Under the pieces are notes generated by a model. The model was given only the letters and a program-made list of their open reading frames with translations, had not been told where the DNA came from and ran no database searches. A DNA stretch of 64,000 nucleotides from the NCBI GenBank assembly GCA_902547925.1, contig CACCQD010000006.1, forward strand, positions 1 to 64,000, read 5' to 3'. Both the position numbers and the translations under genes were made by a program. The DNA is from an uncultured SAR116 cluster alpha proteobacterium. GTDB lineage: Bacteria > Pseudomonadota > Alphaproteobacteria > Puniceispirillales > Puniceispirillaceae. Position 1 is the stretch's first letter. Each line of letters starts with the position of its first letter. This document shows, one piece after another, positions 37,973 through 46,749 of the stretch.

Positions 37973-38743
37973 ATGAAGTTTGATAGTGACATAGGCAAAC
38001 TGACGCGCCTAATGGCCGAGAGCATAGCAGGAACATCAAGGCGCAATGCTATTTTAAGTGAAATGCGAATACAGCCTGGAGACACTATCATTGATGTAGG
38101 GTGCGGAGCTGGTCATCTATTGCCTCACCTAGCAAAAGCCGTTGGAGGCTCTGGCAGGATTTATGGACTCGACCCCAGCACTGACCAAATGGAGCAAGCC
38201 AAAAAGCGATGTGAGGATTTCCAAAATATAAGTTTGATAAACGAGAATGCCGACAAAACCGATTTGCAGGACGAAAGCTGTGACTCTGCAACCTCAACAC
38301 AAGCTCTCGAATACATACCAAATGTCGACGCTGCTTTGGACGAAATTACCCGTATTATTAAGCCCGGCGGAGCATTCGTGAACATTTCCATTTTATGGGA
38401 TCATTTTAAATTCTTTGGTGCCGACGAAAAACTAAATGACAAAGTTCATGAAGCTTTCAGAGCGCATTGCAGTCATCAAATGCTTCCAATGGAATTGCCG
38501 GGCAAACTTGCGCATCGTGGTTTTAGTATGATCAGAGATAAATCGCTCGCATTTTTAATCACAAAAAGAGATGAGAATTCACCGGCTCGCTATACTGAGG
38601 CTGTCATGGCAAACTTTGCCCTGACCCAGGGTATGACCGAGGCAGAGGTGTCAGATTGGAAGTCGCAATTGGAAGCAGCTGAGCAACAAGGACGATTTGG
38701 TTTCACTAGCTTTCCAGTCTTGACGGTCGGTTATCTTAATTAA
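37973..38743 (+). CDS. SAM-dependent methyltransferase (UbiE/ArsM-like fold)
   Basis: 256 aa. Motif I IIDVGCGAGHLLPHLAKAVG, motif II LDPSTDQMEQAKKR, and IKPGGAFVNIS define a class I methyltransferase of the UbiE-like group. The C-terminal third lacks the cysteines expected of arsenite methyltransferases. Substrate unknown. It is the first gene outside the tRNA-Arg islet. Confidence 0.8.
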   Translation: MKFDSDIGKLTRLMAESIAGTSRRNAILSEMRIQPGDTIIDVGCGAGHLLPHLAKAVGGSGRIYGLDPSTDQMEQAKKRCEDFQNISLINENADKTDLQDESCDSATSTQALEYIPNVDAALDEITRIIKPGGAFVNISILWDHFKFFGADEKLNDKVHEAFRAHCSHQMLPMELPGKLAHRGFSMIRDKSLAFLITKRDENSPARYTEAVMANFALTQGMTEAEVSDWKSQLEAAEQQGRFGFTSFPVLTVGYLN

Positions 38744-38950
38744 TATTTGACGGCACAAGTCTAAAAGCAGACAACTTTCCCATCCACCCATACATGACGA
38801 CGAGGTTGTGCCCTTGGCCACATTTATGACCAACGCCTTCGGTCGCCCAACCGCCAATGGCATCGATGATGTCGGCTTGGTTAATCATCCATATCTCAAA
38901 ATCTGCGGATATACTCGCAATGGCATGCACAGCTTGTATGGCGCGCCGCC
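38736..38950 (-). pseudogene. Possible integrase C-terminal fragment
   Basis: The minus frame reads INQADIIDAIGGWATEGVGH, then KCGQGHNLVVMYGWMGKL. This is the pattern at the end of many tyrosine recombinases, where the catalytic tyrosine lies in VGxxYGQG-like motifs; here the Tyr position is Cys. The frame has no credible N-terminal half, since the acetyltransferase gene abuts it. If right, it is the dead remnant of an integrase close to the att-like repeat. The call rests on a short motif read by eye. Confidence 0.4.
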
Positions 38951-39400
38951 TTATCTGCTGTACTCAATAAAAGAAGTTGTATTTGCTACCTTGTCATATA
39001 AAGTCCTAGCTTGTTTGTTTGTTTCCTCAGTTAACCAATAAACGCTTGGGCTACCACGCTTATCTGCTTCAGCATATACGGCTTCAATCAGAGAACGACC
39101 AACGCCGCGGCCTCTCGCAGGTTCAACAACGAACAGGTCTTGCAAATAGCAATCATCCTCAATATTCCAATTATCTGGGTGGAAGATAAAATGGACCAGT
39201 CCAATAATTTCTGTGTGTTCGCAAACTACAATTGCATTTTGGGCTTTATTGTCTTCTGAGACTAAGCGCCCAAAAGTTGTTTCATAAACGAGTTCGGTAA
39301 CTTCCGAGTCATAAAAAAACAAGTAGGTGCTCCACAATTCTTTCCACTTATCGAAGTCATCCTTTCTTAATTTTCGTAATTCAAAAACAGATGATTCCAT
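38951..39400 (-). CDS. GNAT family N-acetyltransferase
   Basis: 149 aa. The acetyl-CoA-binding motif A appears as DLFVVEPARGRGVGRSLIEA, preceded by IIGLVHFIFH and followed by VYWLTEETNKQARTLYDKVA, the typical GNAT order. Small monodomain enzyme; acceptor unknown. Confidence 0.88.
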   Translation of the reverse strand: MESSVFELRKLRKDDFDKWKELWSTYLFFYDSEVTELVYETTFGRLVSEDNKAQNAIVVCEHTEIIGLVHFIFHPDNWNIEDDCYLQDLFVVEPARGRGVGRSLIEAVYAEADKRGSPSVYWLTEETNKQARTLYDKVANTTSFIEYSR

Positions 39401-39454
39401 AGCCCATATCTCCCAATAGCCTCACAAAACATTTATATAGTGGAAAACTGTATT

Positions 39455-39625
39455 ACGGAAGGAATCCTCCTATCAGCATTAGCAATTAGCGTCATAATAC
39501 TTGTCATACGCAAAGTGCCAAGATTGCTTTTTTTTAAATAACGGCTGCTGCAAAATCCTACAGTGAGGACAATCCTTTTCAGAAGATTTTGGCGTCTGGT
39601 GCAGTTGTTTGTATTAAGGAGTTAG
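39455..39625 (+). pseudogene. Decayed copy of the 57-aa membrane-peptide gene
   Basis: In one frame it reads ILLSALAISVIILVIRKVPRL, then LFFK-stop-RLLQNPTVRTILFRRFWRLVQL, closely matching the small peptide at 407-580 (VIRKVPRL, RLLQNP, RTILFRG). The Gln codon of that copy is TAA here (39,539-39,541) and the expected ATG is ACG. It ends 4 bases before the DUF445 gene, whose ribosome site (AAGGAG) lies inside its last codons. A GTG at 39,440 could start a short truncated peptide. Confidence 0.6.
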
Positions 39626-39629
39626 TTGA

Positions 39630-40310
39630 ATGCTCAACAAAAGTCTGACAACAAATTTAGCTGCGTTAGCAATTATATGCGCTAGCTACCTGTCGCCAAG
39701 ATACAATGAGATAATATATCTATCTGGGTTGTTCGCACTCTCTGGTGGAATCACAAACTGGCTAGCCATTCACATGTTATTTGAAAAGGTGCCATTCTTT
39801 TATGGCTCTGGTGTGATCCCAAGCAGGTTTGAAGAATTTAAACTAGGAATAAAACAGCTTGTAATGACTGAATTTTTTACTCCACAAAACATTAATGTTT
39901 TCATTGAGCAACAAACCGGAGCGCTTTCAACAGACATTAGCAACATGGTTGATTTTGACCGTGTTTTTGATGGACTGGTAGAAGCCATAGAAAGTTCATC
40001 TATGGGAAGCATGTTGGCTATGCTGGGCGGCAGAAAAGCATTGCAACCTTTAAAGGAGCCTATCACTTTTAAACTTCAAGAAATTATGGGTGAAATAACA
40101 GAGGCAAAATCGAAAGAAACTGGTGATAAAAACCTAACCCCATCACTAATAACTCGGTTGGAACAAATAATTGACCAACGACTTGATGAACTCACGCCAG
40201 GGCAGGTCAAAAATATAATTCAAGCAATGATACGCAAACATCTTGGCTGGCTGGTGGTCTGGGGTGGCGCAGTCGGAGGTCTTATCGGTTTTGGCGCTGC
40301 CATAGTTTAA
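39630..40310 (+). CDS. DUF445 family membrane protein
   Basis: 226 aa. N-terminal membrane span(s), then the DUF445 hallmark LSGGITNWLAIHMLFEKVPFFYGSGVIPSRFEEFK, a charged middle and a Gly-rich C-terminal span (WLVVWGGAVGGLIGFGAAIV). Function of the family is unknown. An AAGGAG ribosome site overlaps the end of the decayed small peptide gene. Confidence 0.8.
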   Translation: MLNKSLTTNLAALAIICASYLSPRYNEIIYLSGLFALSGGITNWLAIHMLFEKVPFFYGSGVIPSRFEEFKLGIKQLVMTEFFTPQNINVFIEQQTGALSTDISNMVDFDRVFDGLVEAIESSSMGSMLAMLGGRKALQPLKEPITFKLQEIMGEITEAKSKETGDKNLTPSLITRLEQIIDQRLDELTPGQVKNIIQAMIRKHLGWLVVWGGAVGGLIGFGAAIV

Positions 40311-40608
40311 GACTTACAGAGTCCGTCCAGATAACGTACAAGCAAAAAGCAAAAATAACCCTGTCTATGAAGCGCGGCGCAAGGACCATGGACGTCGCAT
40401 CTGAGCCCAATGGTGGGATTGTTTTTCCACATATTTTTTTCAAGCTTGGGACAACGAATTTGAGTTGATTTGGCGGTTGAGTGGCAACTGTTAAGCCTTA
40501 AATTGGGCAATATAGGAACATGCGACCAAATCAGAGACACGGGTGATTTTACGTTTGTTCCAACCTTAGTATAGTTAGTGCTAGTCCATTCCAATGCAGG
40601 GAAAAAAA

Positions 40609-41286
40609 ATGTTTTTTGATGCTTCGAAACCAGAGGGAAACAATGATAGTTTAACCAGCGCCGTGTCGAAAAATGGCACGCCAAAGATTGGCCAAATGTA
40701 TCTCGTCCCAGCGCGCTGTGGAGTGGCTGTCAAACTATCTGCCAGGCAGAGCATCAGGATAGAGAATACGCATGGTACTCAAGTTTGTGACTTTTGGGCC
40801 TTTCGTGATCCGGATATGCAAGAGTTTCTCTCGATGGCGCATACCCGGACATCACTGGAGAGTATTTTCCCAAAGATCGGGGACATATTGGTTTCGAACA
40901 CTCGACAACCAATGCTTGAAATAGTTGAAGATACATCGCCGGGCGAACATGACACCCTCATGTCATGCTGTGATAACAATAGATATAAAATACTGGGTTG
41001 TAAGGCCTATCACGATAATTGCACGGACAATTTGAGGATGGCTCTTCTGGCAATTCAGCGAAAAGCGCCTTCAATTCCAGACCCATTCAACCTCTGGATG
41101 AACATCCCAGTGAAAAGTGATGGTCAAACATCGTTTGAGCCGACTATCTCCAAAAATGGAGACTGGATAAAAATGAAGGCCAATTGTGATTTGATAGCCG
41201 TGATGTCTGCGTGTCCTCAGGATATGAACCCTATCAATGGTGTTGGCTGCAGCCCTACTGAAGTCAGTTTTTCAGTCGAAAACTAA
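40609..41286 (+). CDS. DUF1989 (urea-carboxylase-associated family) protein
   Basis: About 225 aa. Strong family marks are THGTQVCDFWAF, LSMAHTR, DTLMSCCDNNRY, NLWMNIPVKSDG and LIAVMSACPQDMNPINGV. DUF1989 includes the subunits of carboxyguanidine deiminase (CgdA/CgdB), but many members sit outside guanidine pathways, and no urea or guanidine carboxylase is present here, so the substrate is open. The ATG at 40,609 is as good as that at 40,594. Stands alone between the DUF445 and FKBP-rhodanese genes. Confidence 0.85.
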   Translation: MFFDASKPEGNNDSLTSAVSKNGTPKIGQMYLVPARCGVAVKLSARQSIRIENTHGTQVCDFWAFRDPDMQEFLSMAHTRTSLESIFPKIGDILVSNTRQPMLEIVEDTSPGEHDTLMSCCDNNRYKILGCKAYHDNCTDNLRMALLAIQRKAPSIPDPFNLWMNIPVKSDGQTSFEPTISKNGDWIKMKANCDLIAVMSACPQDMNPINGVGCSPTEVSFSVEN

Positions 41287-41380
41287 GCAACAGATAATCT
41301 GGTTTTTAAAATGTTGATACCCAAATGTGAGTATCACATGGACCTAAGGTGAAGCCTAATTTTATAGAAGGACAAAAATA

Positions 41381-42130
41381 ATGTTGCGTTGGATTAATAA
41401 AGCAATAGCGATTGTATCTCTGTTGGCGGGCCTGCCGGCTTTTGCCTCAGAACTGAAGGTTGAAACCCTTGTTGAGGGTGCTGGAATTCAGGCTGAAAAA
41501 AACAAAAAAGTCACTGTTCATTATGAAGGCCGGCTTGAAGACAGCACCATTTTTGACGCTTCCAAACCCAGAGGCCAACCCTTTAGTTTTACCATAGGCG
41601 TAGGTCAAGTAATTGAAGGCTGGGAGCTAGGGGTCGCCGGTATGAAAGTTGGTGAACAGCGCCGTCTTACCATTCCTCCAAACCTAGCCTACGGGAAAAA
41701 TGGAGCAGGAGACGTAATCCCGCCTAACGCAACCCTCGTGTTTGATATTGAGTTGCTGTCTATCGCTGATGCTGTTTTTTTGGGGCAATCGACTCCCGAG
41801 GACCTGGTTGAGGCACGAAGCAACGGTGTTGCGATCATTGATATAAGGAGAGAGGGCGAATGGCTTGAAACTGGGATCATAGACGGTGCTAATACCATCA
41901 CGGCGTTCCAAAAGGATGGCAATGTTCACCCCGACTTTCTCCAAAAACTTAATTCTCTAGTGAGTACAAAACAAACCCCGGTGTTGTTGTATTGTAGGAC
42001 TGGAAACAGGACCACAAGGCTTGGTAATGCAATCATCGAAAAGCTAGGTTTCACAAACGTCAGTCACCTCAGAGATGGAATAATTGGCTGGAAAAAAGAG
42101 GGACAACTGACCATCGATTACAAACGATAG
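41381..42130 (+). CDS. Exported FKBP-type prolyl isomerase fused to rhodanese domain
   Basis: 249 aa. Signal peptide (about residues 1-22, ending FAS), an FKBP domain (about 24-128; VTVHYEGRLEDSTIFDAS, VIEGWELGVAGMKVGEQRRLTIPP, AYG), then a rhodanese domain (about 138-249) with the active cysteine in LLYCRTGNRTTRLGN and the end LRDGIIGWKKEG. Both active sites look intact, and the joint is in frame without sequence damage. Predicted in the periplasm or membrane-facing. The combination suggests handling of thiol or persulfide groups on folding proteins, which is inference. Confidence 0.88.
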   Translation: MLRWINKAIAIVSLLAGLPAFASELKVETLVEGAGIQAEKNKKVTVHYEGRLEDSTIFDASKPRGQPFSFTIGVGQVIEGWELGVAGMKVGEQRRLTIPPNLAYGKNGAGDVIPPNATLVFDIELLSIADAVFLGQSTPEDLVEARSNGVAIIDIRREGEWLETGIIDGANTITAFQKDGNVHPDFLQKLNSLVSTKQTPVLLYCRTGNRTTRLGNAIIEKLGFTNVSHLRDGIIGWKKEGQLTIDYKR

Positions 42131-42152
42131 TCAGTTAGGATGAATGTAATAT

Positions 42153-42356
42153 TCAATTATCTTGCTTGTCCTTGGTGAACTTGCCATGACGAAGGCTCGT
42201 CGCTGAGATGCGTGCTCGTCCATCCGCCGTCCTAGCTCCTGTACTAGCCCCTCCGTGGAGTCTACAGCGGCCATTATTCCTATTGGCAGGACGCAGGCAC
42301 GCGGTACCTTGACGGGGTCCTGGCACCGCATCTTTAGCCCGGCCAGTCAGGCCCAA
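42153..42356 (-). CDS. HGGxSTGP-motif small protein (possibly remnant)
   Basis: About 67 aa from a TTG at 42,356. The segment GTACLRPANRNNGRCRLHGGASTGAR, then ADGRARISATSLRHGKFTK, matches short basic proteins with the HGGxSTGP motif that are common around prophages and mobile regions in proteobacteria. The usual N-terminal CGAxTR segment is out of frame, so the gene may be truncated. A TATAAT lies upstream at 42,425-42,430 on the same strand. A second, more decayed version seems to lie at about 51.1-51.44 kb. Confidence 0.5.
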   Translation of the reverse strand: MGLTGRAKDAVPGPRQGTACLRPANRNNGRCRLHGGASTGARTADGRARISATSLRHGKFTKDKQDN

Positions 42357-42424
42357 AACGCCACTCGACGCTTTTGATCACGTTGTTTTTTGTCAGCATA
42401 AATATCACCTTTAATAAGGGTGTT

Positions 42425-42430
42425 ATTATA
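42425..42430 (-). promoter_or_regulatory. -10 box TATAAT upstream of the HGGxSTGP gene
   Basis: A consensus TATAAT followed by AACAC on the minus strand. The same TATAATAACAC arrangement recurs at 51,431-51,436 before the decayed second copy, supporting a conserved promoter. No convincing -35 box. Confidence 0.4.
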
Positions 42431-42672
42431 TCGCAAATTGAGTGGCGCTTCGAGGTGGGTGAAACCAAGTTTTAGGGGGAGGTCCCGCGGTTCGCGAGCC
42501 GCGAGACTCGACTCCTTCATCTTTGTGAACTTTGGACGTGACCAAAAATATTCTCCATTCTGGAGCACCCATCAGCTTGATAAGTCTCAACATCTGCGAC
42601 TATTGAGATTGGTTGAGGAGAGCTTGTGAAAAAGAGATATTTAAGTAAAATTTTTTACATAGATAGGATAGA

Positions 42673-43134
42673 ATGATGAGTGGTACCGACAAGCTTTTTG
42701 ACCAGTTCTGTTATGCTCAGGCTTCTTTCGAAAGCTCTCGGCATATTTACCGACGCGAACATGGTCCCGGTCAGGTTCGTCGATTTTTCAATACGAGTTT
42801 CACGGCCTTTGAGCTACGTCGCTACATGATGAATTACTATTATTCTAAAGGAAGCTTCACCATATCTGAGCTCATAGAAGTGTCGGAATTCAGCAGGCCT
42901 ACTGTTACAAATACAGTGTTAGAGGCTGTGAGTATGGGGTATCTAGAAGAGTTGCCAGACAAAGTTGACCGTCGCCGCCGGGATTTTCGACCAACTACGC
43001 CAATGTTGGAGGCTTGGCGAAATTACTGTAATGCGCTGTTAGCAAATCAGAAGTTCTCTCAATCACTGAAAATGGCCCAGACACTGATTTCGATGCGCGA
43101 ATTAGAGACTGAAACTACACAATCAGATACGTAA
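42673..43134 (+). CDS. Winged-helix (MarR-like) transcriptional regulator
   Basis: 153 aa. The segment GSFTISELIEVSEFSRPTVT reads as a helix-turn-helix, and DKVDRRRRDFRPTTPMLEAW as the wing. Similar in size to MarR-type regulators. Divergent from no close gene and followed by the hydrolase gene after 115 bases, so it may control the hydrolase and importer. Confidence 0.65.
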   Translation: MMSGTDKLFDQFCYAQASFESSRHIYRREHGPGQVRRFFNTSFTAFELRRYMMNYYYSKGSFTISELIEVSEFSRPTVTNTVLEAVSMGYLEELPDKVDRRRRDFRPTTPMLEAWRNYCNALLANQKFSQSLKMAQTLISMRELETETTQSDT

Positions 43135-43249
43135 AAATTTTTAATCTTTTTTGTTCCGGTGCGCCGTGTTGCAATAGAGCTGGTTTGGAGTACGTATCGG
43201 GTAGGTCCTGCGCTTCGAAACGCACAATTCTCGAGGGGCGCTTACCAGA

Positions 43250-44059
43250 ATGACTGAAGCACCAAAACTTCGGTTTGTTTCTCACAAACAGGGCAGCCTT
43301 GCATATCGTGAAGCCGGCTCCGGACAGGCTTTACTGTTTCTGCACGGCATGAATGGCAACAGTAAAAGCTGGGGTTTTGCTTTTCAGGCGTTGTCCCCGT
43401 CATTCCGCGTTGTCGCTTGGGACGCGCCTAGCTGCGGCAAATCCGATTCCTTTGGGGATTCGCTCGAAGATTATGTCGCGGCCGTTAAGGTGCTGATCCA
43501 AACTCTTGAACTGCAAGATGTTGTTGTTATCGGCCACTCTATGGGGGGGTTGGTGGCAACATCGCTTGCAGCTGAGCCGGATATGCCGGTCACCGGGCTG
43601 ATCCTGTCATCGACACATCTCGGGTTCAGCCTTCCGCCTGGCAGACCACTTATGCCACGATATGCGACTCGTATTGAAAGGTTGACGGCCAAAGGCTCCA
43701 GCCTCGAATATGGCCTTGAGCGGGCACGACGAAATACACCCGACGGAACCTCTGATGAGATTGTTTCGTTCCTCGCTGACATTGCTCTGGATGTCAGAAT
43801 CGAACAGATCAGAGACGGTGGACGCATGAGTCAGGAAGCCAGCAATGCGGCAATTAGCGACATGATAAAAGTTCCTGTTCTCATTCTTTTAGGCGGGAAA
43901 GACACCGTCATATCCGATGAAATGCATAACGCCCTTACATCTGCATTTCCGGTTGCCAAACAGATTGTATTTCCAGATGCCGGGCATGCGTCATATGCTG
44001 AGTTTCCGGCAAAGTACCACGCTGAAATCATAAAATTTGTGAATAAAACAAAGCAATAA
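43250..44059 (+). CDS. Alpha/beta hydrolase
   Basis: 269 aa. Oxyanion segment LLFLHGMNGNSKSW, nucleophile elbow GHSMGG (Ser), LLGGKDTV (Asp) and DAGHAS (His) complete the triad. Cytoplasmic (no signal peptide). It lies 57 bases before the solute-binding protein gene of the ABC importer, in the same direction, which suggests it cleaves the imported compound, such as an ester or amide. Substrate unknown. Confidence 0.85.
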   Translation: MTEAPKLRFVSHKQGSLAYREAGSGQALLFLHGMNGNSKSWGFAFQALSPSFRVVAWDAPSCGKSDSFGDSLEDYVAAVKVLIQTLELQDVVVIGHSMGGLVATSLAAEPDMPVTGLILSSTHLGFSLPPGRPLMPRYATRIERLTAKGSSLEYGLERARRNTPDGTSDEIVSFLADIALDVRIEQIRDGGRMSQEASNAAISDMIKVPVLILLGGKDTVISDEMHNALTSAFPVAKQIVFPDAGHASYAEFPAKYHAEIIKFVNKTKQ

Positions 44060-44116
44060 AATCATTTCATCAATGTTAACGTTGTCACTGACTACTGTTC
44101 GGAAAGGGAGGAAAAA

Positions 44117-45712
44117 ATGACGATTTCGAACTTCAAAAGACGGGTATTGATAATAGGGCTAGTGTTCGGGATTTTAAGCCCAGCCGCGCACCTGTCTGCA
44201 GACACCCTGAGAGTTGGCCTTGCCGCTGAACCTACCAGTGTTGATCCGCATTATCACAATCTGACCATCAACAATTCGATGGCAACGCAGGTATTTGACG
44301 CGCTTGTTCTGCAGGATGTGAATCAAAACCTGGTACCCGGACTGGCGGTTTCATGGGCGCCCGTTGGCGAAACTACTTGGGAATTCAAGCTGCGCTCCGG
44401 CGTTACCTTTCATAACGGGGCAGCCTTCACTGCAAAGGATGTCGTCGCCACAATGAAGCGTGCCGCCGATGTCCCGAACAGTCCTTCCAGCTTCGGAACA
44501 TTTATCAAAGGCAAGACCTTTGAAATTGTCGATGACCTCACTCTGCGGGTTTCAACCAAAAAGCCAAACCCGTTTGTTCCAAATGATCTGTCTCGGGTAG
44601 CAATCATCGATTCTGCATTCGCTGATGCCACGACTGAAGACTTCAACACAGGTAAAGCAGCGTTCGGCACAGGCCCATTCAAATTTGCCGGTTGGCTTCC
44701 TGGAGATGCTCTCACCCTGACCAAGAATGCCGGCTATTGGGGCCAGGCGGTGGATTGGGAATCTGTTGTAATCAAACCAATCAAGGACGGAACAACACGC
44801 ACCGCCGCCCTCATTTCTGGTGACGTGGACTTTATCGAACGGGTCGCACCGTCAGATCTTCCCAACCTTGAGAAGCGCAATGGTATATTAGTCTACAAGT
44901 CCGTGTCCAATCGTTTGCTTTATATGACACTCCACATGACAAATGATCCGGTCAAACCGTATGTCACAGACAACAGCGACAACCCGATTCCGTCCCCATT
45001 TCAGGACATTCGCCTACGACAGGCCGTATCTATGGCGATTAACCGAGAGGCGATCTCAGACCGCGTCATGGATGGCTTGTCGGCACCTGCCGGCCAATTT
45101 TCTCCTGAAGGCTATATTGGATATTCCCCCAACCTTTCAGCGGATGACTATAACCCAGAAAAGGCAAAGGAACTCATGGCAGAAGCTGGGTTTGAGGACG
45201 GGTTCAAACTGACTATTCATGGGCCAGCTGGTCGCTATTCTAATGATACCCGTATTCTTGAGGCTATTGCCCAGATGCTGTCACGTGTCGGGATTGACAC
45301 CACTGTAGAGACAATGCCGGCATCTGTTTTCTTCAAACGCTTCTCCAGAGGCGGACCCAATAAAACACCAGAATTCACTGTCGCGATGTCAGGCTACGCA
45401 AATGGCTCTGGAGAGCCATCACATCCATTACGGATCTTCATCCACACCAAGCAGAAGGACCGTGGCTACGGCCCTGGCAACCGCAACGGCTACAGCAATG
45501 CCGAGGTGGACAAACTGATCGAAGATGGTCGTGCGATGATGGATATTGCCAAAGGTGAAGCGGCATTCATCAAAGCGACTGAAATGTCCATGCAGGAATA
45601 TGCCCTTGTGCCTATTCATCACGAGTTGGCAACATGGGCCTCCAGCGATGCGGTTACCTATGAACACGGCGCACTCGATAGCACGTTCATCCACAATATC
45701 CGAAACAAATAA
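44117..45712 (+). CDS. ABC importer solute-binding protein, family 5 (DppA-like)
   Basis: 531 aa. Signal peptide (about residues 1-28), then the family 5 substrate-binding fold: DTLRVGLAAEPTSVDPHYHN, EFKLRSGVTFHNGAAFTAKDVV, LRQAVSMAINREAI, and YNPEKAKELMAEAGF. Such proteins bind peptides, opines, nickel chelates or glutathione. A GGAAAGGGAGG-type ribosome site precedes the ATG. First gene of a five-gene importer operon. Confidence 0.92.
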   Translation: MTISNFKRRVLIIGLVFGILSPAAHLSADTLRVGLAAEPTSVDPHYHNLTINNSMATQVFDALVLQDVNQNLVPGLAVSWAPVGETTWEFKLRSGVTFHNGAAFTAKDVVATMKRAADVPNSPSSFGTFIKGKTFEIVDDLTLRVSTKKPNPFVPNDLSRVAIIDSAFADATTEDFNTGKAAFGTGPFKFAGWLPGDALTLTKNAGYWGQAVDWESVVIKPIKDGTTRTAALISGDVDFIERVAPSDLPNLEKRNGILVYKSVSNRLLYMTLHMTNDPVKPYVTDNSDNPIPSPFQDIRLRQAVSMAINREAISDRVMDGLSAPAGQFSPEGYIGYSPNLSADDYNPEKAKELMAEAGFEDGFKLTIHGPAGRYSNDTRILEAIAQMLSRVGIDTTVETMPASVFFKRFSRGGPNKTPEFTVAMSGYANGSGEPSHPLRIFIHTKQKDRGYGPGNRNGYSNAEVDKLIEDGRAMMDIAKGEAAFIKATEMSMQEYALVPIHHELATWASSDAVTYEHGALDSTFIHNIRNK

Positions 45713-45771
45713 CAAGCTGTATCCGCTCCCGGCAGTTAGTGCCGCGAGCGGATCAATCTGGTGATAAGGAC

Positions 45772-46749
45772 ATGTTCGCATTCATTCTCAGACGGACGAT
45801 ACAAAGCGTTATCGTGCTGTTTGTTATGTCTCTGCTTGTCTTCTGCATGATTAACCTCGTTGGCGACCCGGTTGATATGCTCGTCAATCCCGAAAGTCTG
45901 CCTGATGAGATTGAACGCGTGAGACGGGATTTTGGCCTCGATCAGCCAGTCTACTCTCAATATTGGCATTTTCTAAAAGGTGCGCTCTCAGGCGATCTGG
46001 GCAAGTCGTATGTGTTCGGTCGACCCGCTCTGGCGCTGATGGCCGAGCGATTTCCTGCAACGCTGGAACTAGCATTTTGTGCGCTTATTATTGCCGTGAC
46101 CATCGGACTGCCGTTGGGAATTTATGCAGGGCTCAGGCCAGATGGGTTTGCAACGCGCATTATGATGGGGATGTCGGTTCTTGGGATTTCGATACCGACC
46201 TTTTGGTTAGGGCTGATGATGATCATTCTGTTTTCTGTCATTCTTGGTTGGCTGCCGGTATCCGGCCGTGGCGACATTGGTGTTTTTCTGGGTATTGAGA
46301 GCAGTATTTTCACGATGGATGGGCTGAGACACCTAATCATGCCTGCTACCAACCTTGCTCTGTTCAAAATTGCCATGGTGATGCGGCTTGCTCGTGCTGG
46401 CACCTCCGAGGTGATGGCGCAGGACTTTATTAGATTTGCCAGAGCGCAAGGGCTACCAAGGAAGCGGATCATCAAATCACATTTGTTGCCAAACATTCTC
46501 ATTCCTATTGTTACCGTCATAGGTATCGAATTCGGCACACTCATCGCTTTCGCAACAGTGACTGAGTCCATTTTTTCATGGCCCGGCCTTGGCAAGCTTG
46601 TTATTGACGCGATCATCAACCTCGACCGGCCGGTTGTAGTTGCCTATTTGTTGTTTGTTGTGGCACTTTTTCTCACTCTAAACCTGATTGTAGACATCAT
46701 CTATGCGGCTCTTGATCCCCGCGTCAGGTTGCAAGGAGATGACACATGA
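45772..46749 (+). CDS. ABC importer permease (DppB-like)
   Basis: About 325 aa from the ATG at 45,772, six predicted membrane spans. FILRRTIQSVIVLFVMSLLVFCMINLVGDP at the start and the EAA loop ARAQGLPRKRIIKSHLLPN near residue 225 are typical of DppB/OppB permeases. A codon at 45,739 would add 11 residues. The stop overlaps the next permease start as ATGA. Confidence 0.92.
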   Translation: MFAFILRRTIQSVIVLFVMSLLVFCMINLVGDPVDMLVNPESLPDEIERVRRDFGLDQPVYSQYWHFLKGALSGDLGKSYVFGRPALALMAERFPATLELAFCALIIAVTIGLPLGIYAGLRPDGFATRIMMGMSVLGISIPTFWLGLMMIILFSVILGWLPVSGRGDIGVFLGIESSIFTMDGLRHLIMPATNLALFKIAMVMRLARAGTSEVMAQDFIRFARAQGLPRKRIIKSHLLPNILIPIVTVIGIEFGTLIAFATVTESIFSWPGLGKLVIDAIINLDRPVVVAYLLFVVALFLTLNLIVDIIYAALDPRVRLQGDDT

